The position numbers and the translations under genes were made by a program. The notes below the pieces were generated by a model, which did not search any database, was not told the DNA's origin, and saw only the letters and a list, made by a program, of their open reading frames with translations. A stretch of DNA of 64,000 nucleotides, taken from Herpetosiphon aurantiacus DSM 785 (lineage in GTDB: Bacteria; Chloroflexota; Chloroflexia; Chloroflexales; Herpetosiphonaceae). This document shows, piece after piece, positions 58,901-64,000 of this stretch. Location of the stretch: contig CP000875.1 of the NCBI GenBank assembly GCA_000018565.1, positions 2,557,199 through 2,621,198 of the forward strand. Reading direction: 5' to 3'. Numbering within the stretch: the first letter of the stretch is position 1; every line of letters starts with the position of its first letter.

Positions 58901-60927
58901 TCTTGCCAAACAAACGCGGTTCGCAGCATTCTATAATGGCCAATTGTTCGATTCCAAGCAGCACTAAATGCCGCATGATTGAGCTGACCCGTGATTTCAA
59001 ACTGCATTTGGGTAATATAATCACCAGCGTCCGGCGCATACAAGCGATGGAACAAAATGCCCTGTTGCAGCGATGAAAGAGGGTACAATTGCTCAAACGG
59101 CGGATATATTTGCTCAATCTGGTCAAGTTGGGCTTGGGTAATTTGCGCCAAAGGAAAATCGGCAGGCGTAAAGCTTGGTTGGGTTTGTTGACAACAATGC
59201 TCAATCAACCCAACTAAATCAGCACAATATGCTTCAGCCAAGCGCTCGATTGTTGCTGCTGAATGCAGATGTTGGCTATACGACCATTCGATCTGTAATT
59301 GGCCCGCCAAAACTTGGCAGTTGATCGCTAGCAGTTGTTCACGCCGCCGCTGCGGCAACACGGCGCTTCCGGTCGATTCGGGCGCAGCACTGAATAATTT
59401 GCTTGACTGGAGCGTTTGATCAAGTTGACCAAAATAGTTAAAGCTGATCGCTGGGGTTGGCATAGCTTGCAACGCCGCATCAGCTGAGCGTAACAAGCCA
59501 TAGCCAAACCCGCGTTGGGGAACTGCACGTATCTGTTCTTTAATCTGTTTGATCAGGTTTTTGGAGCCTAGTTTTTGTGGCAGACTTAACTTTATTGGAA
59601 ACAGCGTAGTAAACCACCCAACAGTTTGCGAAAGATCGAGCGGCTGATCCAGCTCCTCGCGACCATGGCCTTCGAGTTGCAGCACCACATCGGCGTGGCC
59701 GCTCCAAGCGGTGATGGTTTGGGTCAAGGCTGCTAGCAATAGTTCGTTGATCTGGGTTTGATAGGCCTGGGATGCTTGATGAATTAAGGCTGTGGTATGG
59801 GCCTGGCTCAATTGCTTAGTGATTGTCGCAACACTCGCATAATCATTATGTCCAGTTATATCATCGACTGGCAAGGGATCAGTGCTGGTTTGGGCTAGCC
59901 AATATGCACGTTGCTGCTGCAATTCGGTGCGGTGGGCATAGCGTTCTAAAGCAATAGCCCATTGGGCAAAACCGACAGCTGGTTTGGTTAATGGCTGGTT
60001 TTGCAAGGCATGGGCGAGATCTTGAATGATAATTCGCCACGAAACCCCATCAACCACCAAGTGATGCATGACCAACAGCAAGCGGGCGGGCTGAGCATCA
60101 GGCATGGCGATGTAGGCAATTCGCCACAGTGCAGCCTTCGCCAAATCAAAGGGCCGTTGCAGTCGTTCAGTTGTAGCCTCGAAAAGCTCAGCCAGCTCCG
60201 TTGGATTGAGGTTTTGAGCATTAATTTGCTCAAATTCAACCAGTGGTGCATCAGCAGCAGCCACAAATTGTTGCCAACCATCAGCAGTACGGCGATAGCG
60301 CAAACGCAAACTGACATGTAGCTGTGCAACGTGCTCAACCGCCGATGCCACCAAATTCGAATCAATAGCCTGAGTAAATTGCAAAAAGAGTGCCTGATTA
60401 AACTGGCTGGGATCAGTAGGATCAGCGAGCAACCAGCGCTGAATTGGTGTTAGGGGAACGATCTGTCCAGCAGACAATTCGCTATGAGCAACATCTATTG
60501 TTGTGGTTTGCGCCAAGCTTGCTAGTTGGGCAATCGTTGGCTGCTCAAACAATTGGCGCGTAGTCAGCCGTATGCCAGCTCGATTAGCACGAGCAATCAC
60601 CTGAATGCTCAAAATTGAATCGCCGCCCAATTGAAAAAAGTTATCGTGAATGCCCACGCTTGGTACTTGCAAGGTTTGCTGCCAAATTGCCGCGAGCTGC
60701 TGCTCAAGCGGGTTACGTGGGGCCGTTTGGGTTTGCTGCTCATGCTGGGCTGCAAAATCGACCATTGGCAAGGCCGCACGGTCAATTTTGCCATTCGGCA
60801 AGCGCGGAATCTGTTCAAGCGGCACAAACGCCGCTGGCAGCATATAATCCGGCAGATACGCTTGCAAATACTGGCGCAACGTTTCGCTGAGCGCATCAGG
60901 CGTTATTGGCTCTAACACAGTTGGCAT
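55942..60927 (-). CDS. NRPS, 5'-truncated first module: (A-tail)-PCP-E-C-A-PCP
   Basis: A 1,661-residue synthetase that begins in the small C-terminal subdomain of an adenylation domain ('YLPDYMLPAAFVPLEQIPRL', 'NGKIDRAALP', residues ~20-55) with no A core before it. Then PCP ('FFQLGGDSILSIQVIARA', Ser ~104; GGDS is typical before epimerases), E domain (~155-600, 'LLVMHHLVVDGVSWRI' at ~288, 'LEGHGREE', 'NYFGQLD'), C domain (~625-1050, 'YPLSSLQQGILFHRLY' as in D-to-L condensation, 'NHHLIIDGWSLPLI'), A domain (~1075-1560, pocket D-I-W-E-L-T-A-D-D) and PCP ('FFELGGHSLLATRLV'). ATG 60927 has a poor ribosome site, and an in-frame stop lies about 10 codons upstream. The missing A core means that residue 1 must be loaded in trans, or the cluster is truncated. 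Confidence 0.92.
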   Translation of the reverse strand: MPTVLEPITPDALSETLRQYLQAYLPDYMLPAAFVPLEQIPRLPNGKIDRAALPMVDFAAQHEQQTQTAPRNPLEQQLAAIWQQTLQVPSVGIHDNFFQLGGDSILSIQVIARANRAGIRLTTRQLFEQPTIAQLASLAQTTTIDVAHSELSAGQIVPLTPIQRWLLADPTDPSQFNQALFLQFTQAIDSNLVASAVEHVAQLHVSLRLRYRRTADGWQQFVAAADAPLVEFEQINAQNLNPTELAELFEATTERLQRPFDLAKAALWRIAYIAMPDAQPARLLLVMHHLVVDGVSWRIIIQDLAHALQNQPLTKPAVGFAQWAIALERYAHRTELQQQRAYWLAQTSTDPLPVDDITGHNDYASVATITKQLSQAHTTALIHQASQAYQTQINELLLAALTQTITAWSGHADVVLQLEGHGREELDQPLDLSQTVGWFTTLFPIKLSLPQKLGSKNLIKQIKEQIRAVPQRGFGYGLLRSADAALQAMPTPAISFNYFGQLDQTLQSSKLFSAAPESTGSAVLPQRRREQLLAINCQVLAGQLQIEWSYSQHLHSAATIERLAEAYCADLVGLIEHCCQQTQPSFTPADFPLAQITQAQLDQIEQIYPPFEQLYPLSSLQQGILFHRLYAPDAGDYITQMQFEITGQLNHAAFSAAWNRTIGHYRMLRTAFVWQDLAEPLQLVLRQAVITIDFQQLPMNSLEQEQVLEAYLQADRTRGFEPTQAPLMRVALFERAPQRYCCIWTNHHLIIDGWSLPLILDSLFRYYQAEINQQPLELAPEIPYQRYIQWLAQHNDQQATAFWRELLRGFTAPTSLALERFGSTHAERHYSASWLQLDSAITQQLQQFARDHGLTVNSLLQAAWALVLSRYSHQTDIVFGTTTAGRPTDLAGVEQIVGMFVNTLPTRVKWDLQQPVLDWLQALQAQESAVRSYEASSLIEIQACSELPRNSPLFESILVFENYPVSSSDLTGLGDLELRLVPSREQTNYPLTLVAVPGDGLAFKLMYQQGYIDQLTSQRMLDYLQQGLAAMLAQPKARLGQLNIGHPSEIQALADWNATAAPRQTSSLLECFYQQVAAQPTSIAVAWREQRWSYFDLAQASQAIAGYLRDQGVQRQQIIGLRAERNPQFVAALLAILQLGAVYLPIDPQHPVQRQQQLAQHVDWLLTDALAEAQPQQLDLAQALGYDQPASDFVQLHDRDLAYVLFTSGSTGTPKGVMIDHAGMLNHIDVMIERLALTQTDCIAQSAAQSFDISVWQLLTALVVGARMQIIDDQTMRDPQALLAKLAAANVSIFEPVPSLIQALLETIASLEQTPSLAALRWVLPTGEHLPRELAQQWFAHYPYIPLLNAYGPAECADDVTLWPIASAVELPQNAIPIGRPVANVRAYVLDASLRPVPIGVAGELYIAGIAVGWGYLADPQRTASLFLPDPWGEPGARMYRTGDLARYNQAGVLSFLGRSDQQVKIRGFRIELGEIEACLLQHPALHSVAVAVVGVAEQARLIAYLVAKAKPVSDQLLRDFVQARLPHYLQPSGYCWLSQLPLNANGKLDRQRLPIPQLQTAERLIIAPQNADQAKLAELWAAILQREQVGINQNFFELGGHSLLATRLVSQIRQYWQLDLPIRSVFEAPTIEQLADVLDLLRWAQQANQAPAQAREQGAI

Positions 60928-61305
60928 CGCTTTCTGAAATCTATCTATGCGGGAAGCCTAGAGGGGAAGCTTCCACAAAAACACACCTCGTCCAAGCGAT
61001 TATTCTAGCGCGGCCTTGCCCAAAAATCGGTATCGAATCACGCAGCATTCATGTCAAATTCAACACCAAAATCAAGGCTTGAATGCAGTAATAAGCCCGT
61101 GATATAGTGGCTTACTCACATCACTTGGCGCTGTGGGAGTTTAGACTTGATATGTCCTATGCTATTTTGGCGTGCGTTTAAACGCTATACTATCCCATAT
61201 GGTCACTATATGATGGGGATTCGTAACCATATGGGATGCGCGGATCAGGAGTAGTAGGCTTGTTGCGATGAAGACCCATGGTTGGAGCAATAGCTTCGTG
61301 TACTA
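60928..61305. other. Region upstream of the NRPS operon with a hairpin
   Basis: No adenylation-domain text is found here, which is relevant to the truncated first synthetase. A hairpin with 12-bp perfect arms ATCCCATATGGT (61192-61203) and ACCATATGGGAT (61226-61237) and a 22-nt loop lies 70 bp beyond the lipoprotein stop. It may terminate that operon or bind a regulator. No convincing -35/-10 pair for the NRPS operon was identified. Confidence 0.5.
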
Positions 61306-61689
61306 CTACTGAATGTTAAACGCAGGAAGGGTCTTTTGGCGTGCACTAGTCGCTCCTGTGGGATCGGGAACATGGACAATGAAGACCCATTCGCCAAGCA
61401 TGTCGATATTAAGATTTGCCGTATAGCGACCGTCCCCCAACGATTCCATCGGAATCATCTGTGAGGCCATTCCCGCATGGCTCATCGTTGTTTCTAATTG
61501 GACGGCTGGGGTGGTCAGCGGTGCTCCATTATCCTGAATTGTGATGATGATTGCGTGTTGCCCCAAGGTATTCGGTGTTTGTTCGAGGTGCGCCTGTAAC
61601 ATCGGATCATCACTGCCCGCTCGGCTACATGCACTCAAACTGACCCCAAGCCATAGGAGCAGGACAATCCATTTCACTTTGATACTCAT
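61306..61689 (-). CDS. YtkA/FixH-like lipoprotein (127 aa)
   Basis: A lipoprotein signal ('WIVLLLWLGVSLSACSRAG', Cys ~21) is followed by a single beta-sandwich domain: 'HAIIITIQDNGAPLTTPAVQ', 'METTMSHAGM'-like 'LETTMSHAGMASQMIPMESL', 'DGRYTANLNIDMLGEWVFIV'. This resembles the YtkA/FixH-type domain, whose Met- and His-containing loop ('MSHAGMASQM') is often linked to copper handling. It is the last gene of an operon with a metal ABC importer and a membrane protein; its start overlaps the membrane protein stop, after GAAGGAATT. A periplasmic or outer-face metal-carrier role is plausible. Confidence 0.75.
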   Translation of the reverse strand: MSIKVKWIVLLLWLGVSLSACSRAGSDDPMLQAHLEQTPNTLGQHAIIITIQDNGAPLTTPAVQLETTMSHAGMASQMIPMESLGDGRYTANLNIDMLGEWVFIVHVPDPTGATSARQKTLPAFNIQ

Positions 61690-62690
61690 CGAGTAATTCC
61701 TTCCCCATCGGATGATGGCGTACTGTTGCTGGGATTCCAGCGGTAGTGCTTAAATTGCGATGTCATATAACCTCCACAGACAATGCAGAAGAGGATCATG
61801 GCGCGTGGAAGATCGCTATAGTCAACTGGTAAGGTGTGAGGGAGCAATGACCAAACAATGAAGAATGCCCATGTGATAACCAAGGCGAATGATGAGCCAA
61901 AATAGCCATACGCTGCTAACCCAACGCTGCCCAAAAAGAAGGCTTGATCTAGCAGGCCTCCCGTATGGGCATAGGTCATCCCAACAAAGCCGGCCAAAAC
62001 TGCCCATGTTGCTCGCTGCGTTTGCTGGTTAAGCCAATGTGTTGCCGCGAGTAATACAAGCGCGAGCGGAATTGCCATCCACAGAAGGTATCCGCTGGGC
62101 GCACCAATCGTGACGCTTAGGCTGAGCATCAGGATGAGCACCGCTGGGTAACTTGCGAGAATGATCGATTGCCACCATCGCGCATCCTGCGCTTGGATTG
62201 ACCAGCGCCGCTGGCGAATCGCCCAGAGGAGATACATGCCGATCGGAATATCAAACAGGATACAGGCATGGGGAAGCGCATGGAGATGGGTTGGTAAATC
62301 ACGTGGGATACTATCCCAGATTGGGTGAAAGAGCCATGCGCCGACCAAAAAATATGGCGAACGATAGACCCCAAGGAGCGCAAAACCGCCATAGAAGACT
62401 GTTATCCCCATTTCGAGCAACGTGCCCTGTTGGATATAGGTTGTCCCAAGCCAGACGGTAAAAATAGCCCATGCGGCCCGCTCCGCCGATGCCCCCAAGC
62501 TACGTAAGAGCATGATCAGACCAACAGCGGCTGGGAGTGCAACAATCAGCAAGCGATCAGCATGGGCGGCTACGCCAACGCCCATACTCGTTGCCAATAA
62601 GGCTATAACGATAATCAAGGTATGGATGGTTTGTTTCACACCGATAGCTCCAGTGTCGGCCTCGTCCAGCGTTGTTCCACTACTGAACAA
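61686..62690 (-). CDS. Polytopic membrane protein of unknown function (~315-334 aa)
   Basis: About nine or ten hydrophobic helices in what looks like two related halves: each half has a 'AAWAIFTVWLGTTYIQQG' / 'ATWAVLAGFVGMTYAHTG' helix followed by 'FYGGFALLGVYRSPYFLVGA' / 'FLGSVGLAAYGYFGSSFALV' and a conserved 'LFHPIWDSIP' / 'AFFIVWSLLP' turn, then 'HACILFDIPIG' / 'RAMILFCIVCG'. So it is an internal duplication. The start may be 62690 or a GTG/ATG slightly inside. It lies between a metal-binding protein gene and a YtkA-like lipoprotein gene. I do not recognise the family; a partner of the importer is an inference. Confidence 0.7.
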   Translation of the reverse strand: MFSSGTTLDEADTGAIGVKQTIHTLIIVIALLATSMGVGVAAHADRLLIVALPAAVGLIMLLRSLGASAERAAWAIFTVWLGTTYIQQGTLLEMGITVFYGGFALLGVYRSPYFLVGAWLFHPIWDSIPRDLPTHLHALPHACILFDIPIGMYLLWAIRQRRWSIQAQDARWWQSIILASYPAVLILMLSLSVTIGAPSGYLLWMAIPLALVLLAATHWLNQQTQRATWAVLAGFVGMTYAHTGGLLDQAFFLGSVGLAAYGYFGSSFALVITWAFFIVWSLLPHTLPVDYSDLPRAMILFCIVCGGYMTSQFKHYRWNPSNSTPSSDGEGITR

Positions 62691-62755
62691 GGCCGATCAT
62701 GGGAATATTTACGGATTATAGGGATTACGCCGTTCAGCACTGCGCGAGTATTGGG

Positions 62756-63571
62756 TTATGGGGTTGTGCCCAATGCCGACTTCAAGGTATCAGCATTTTT
62801 CTGAAACACCGCCAACAGATCAAGATCGGCATCAGGAAAATTGATCAAGTTGATCACGGTTGCCGTCGTTGCTTCCGCGATTGGTTGGCCGCCACCCATA
62901 TGCACATTCTCAAAGATAAAGCGTGGCTGGGCTTTGGTTAAGGTTGCCAATTCTTCCGGCGTAAGTGGCGCTGGCCCATACACACCCGCTGGCTCAAGCC
63001 CAGCAAAGCCAACCCATGGCACCACAAAGGCTTGACTCACCACAATGGGGGTTTGTGCCCCAATGGCGGTACGAACGTCTTGGGATAGACGGGTATATTC
63101 AGCATCAAAGCGCGTCAAAAAGGCTTCGGCGTGTGGCCGTGTCCCAAAGAGATCGCTTAATCGAAGCACCTCCGCCTTAATCACCGCAGGGCTGTTTTCC
63201 GTTTGGACGGTGAGTAAGCGTTCAGCACTCCCACCAACGGCCTCTTGTAAGCGTGGGGCAAACCCTTCAAAGCCTGCATAGAGGACATAATCAGCATCAG
63301 CAACCGCTTGGAGATCGGATGGCTTTGGATCGTAATCAGGTGGATGCTGGACGCTCGATGGCGCAATAATGGTAATATCTGTTGCACCTGCTGCCTTCGC
63401 AAACGCGCCAACCCAACTGGTTGACGCAACAATCTTCAGTGGTTGGGTTGCGCCAGATGGTGCACTGGTTGTCGTCGCCGATGGCGCGGTGGTGTTTGGC
63501 TGTGCAACCGTGCTGCCACAACTTGCCAACAGAAAACCGCCGGTGATTAATGAAAGCCATAATTTTCGCAT
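62756..63571 (-). CDS. Divergent metal ABC importer, substrate-binding lipoprotein
   Basis: About 271 residues from ATG 63571 after AAAGGAACC. Lipobox 'ITGGFLLASCGSTV'. The fold is that of cluster A-I metal-binding proteins: 'IAPSSVQHPPDYDPKPSDLQ' (first His), 'ADYVLYAGFEGFAPRLQEAV', 'TPIVVSQAFVVPWVGFAGLE', 'ATLTKAQPRFIFENVHMGGG' and a final Asp region. It lacks the 'DPHxW' motif of the ZnuA-type protein at 18506 and has Gln/Phe where a second His is usual, so metal choice may differ. Its start overlaps the permease stop (TAATG). It belongs to an operon reading leftward from beyond the window edge. Confidence 0.85.
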   Translation of the reverse strand: MRKLWLSLITGGFLLASCGSTVAQPNTTAPSATTTSAPSGATQPLKIVASTSWVGAFAKAAGATDITIIAPSSVQHPPDYDPKPSDLQAVADADYVLYAGFEGFAPRLQEAVGGSAERLLTVQTENSPAVIKAEVLRLSDLFGTRPHAEAFLTRFDAEYTRLSQDVRTAIGAQTPIVVSQAFVVPWVGFAGLEPAGVYGPAPLTPEELATLTKAQPRFIFENVHMGGGQPIAEATTATVINLINFPDADLDLLAVFQKNADTLKSALGTTP

Positions 63572-64000
63572 TAAACTGGTTCCTTTCGAAGATAACTGAG
63601 GATGGTTATACAGCCAACCGTGATCACCAGCATTGGCCCTGGTGGTTGATTGAACATGAGCGTTAAGCAAAACCCAACCAGATTTCCGACTACCCCAATC
63701 GCCATTGCCCACGCAATCATACTGCCGAGTGATTGACCAAGATTGCGGGCGGCAATCGCTGGAAGAATCGTAATGGCATCGACTAATAAGGCTCCGGTTA
63801 ATCGCACGGCTGCTGCAATGGAAAGCGCGATGATGATCAGTAACCCCATCGTAAGGCGATCAACGGCAATGCCGGAGCACAACGCGATTTCGCGGTCATA
63901 CAAGAGCAAGGCGATGTCGCGCCGTTGCCAGCCATAAACCCCGAGAATTCCGATACTGACCACGACAAGGACGATTAAGTCCGATTGACGGGTGGCGAGA
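63571..64000 (-). CDS. Metal ABC importer permease, C-terminal part (5' end outside window)
   Basis: The frame is open to the window edge, so only the last ~143 residues are seen. Text such as 'LATRQSDLIVLVVVSIGILG', 'LLLYDREIALCSGIAVDRLT', 'AAAVRLTGALLVDAITILPA' and 'IAARNLGQSLGSMIAWAMAI' matches the C-terminal half of ABC-3 family (ZnuB/MntB) permeases with four helices. The second metal importer operon of the window begins with or before this gene; an ATPase subunit is expected upstream, beyond base 64000. Confidence 0.85.
   Translation of the reverse strand, partial: LATRQSDLIVLVVVSIGILGVYGWQRRDIALLLYDREIALCSGIAVDRLTMGLLIIIALSIAAAVRLTGALLVDAITILPAIAARNLGQSLGSMIAWAMAIGVVGNLVGFCLTLMFNQPPGPMLVITVGCITILSYLRKEPV

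Noticed and set aside
1-64000. tRNA or rRNA genes
   Set aside because: No cloverleaf with conserved T-loop (GGTTCRANTCC-like) or rRNA core sequence was recognised by eye; a tRNA scan would be decisive.

Overview
The window reads as a piece of accessory genome from a bacterium of the Chloroflexota, most likely a Herpetosiphon-like filamentous predator. That assignment is an inference from the mix of large NRPS genes, moderate GC, many IS families and STAND-type ATPases; no rRNA or other marker gene is present. Every gene call rests on reading the translated sequence, because no database search was possible.

Layout. 1-7.6 kb is a mobile-element pile-up: an IS256-family transposase tail, an IS91-type transposase, a tyrosine recombinase with one in-frame stop, an IS1182-type relic, a frameshifted IS110 element, and an intact IS1182-type element with 44-bp perfect terminal repeats. 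A small XRE regulator/membrane-protein operon with a near-consensus promoter sits among them. 7.6-11.1 kb carries a four-repeat CRISPR array without cas genes, followed by a leucine-rich-repeat protein and small unknown genes that share a duplicated intergenic cassette. 11.1-16 kb is decaying DNA: fragments of LapA-, VIT1-, resolvase- and membrane-protein genes, with an intact SDR oxidoreductase, a receiver-domain protein and a DUF3267-type zinc protease between them.

16-30 kb is a zinc-homeostasis island. Four matching palindromes (8+5+8, consensus TAWTGATA-N5-TATCAWTA) precede a COG0523 GTPase, a ZnuACB-type importer operon, an FmdB-like/COG0523/Fur-family (Zur) operon, and a flavoprotein plus FeoB-like transporter operon. 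An IS3-family element has split a [2Fe-2S] protein gene downstream of znuB, and a histidine-rich protein gene lies nearby. The simplest reading is one Zur regulon that gathers, buffers and distributes zinc, with the flavoprotein/FeoB-like pair as unexpected members. At the right edge (61.3-64 kb) a second, divergent metal ABC importer is linked to a membrane protein and a YtkA/FixH-like lipoprotein.

30-40 kb holds methyltransferases, a large NACHT/STAND-like ATPase split into two overlapping reading frames and ending in seven nearly identical 32-33-residue repeats, an SMI1/KNR4-like protein, a macrolide-type glycosyltransferase and a DHFR-like reductase, with several MITE-like repeats and long palindromes. 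40-61 kb is an NRPS cluster on the minus strand. Four abutting or translationally coupled synthetase genes are followed by a class III aminotransferase of the diaminobutyrate type and a two-gene ABC exporter. Binding-pocket residues read by eye suggest Thr and Ala for two modules and a shared acidic pocket (DIWELTADD) for two others, which fits diaminobutyrate. The first synthetase lacks most of its first adenylation domain, so the cluster is either truncated or needs a trans-acting activator.
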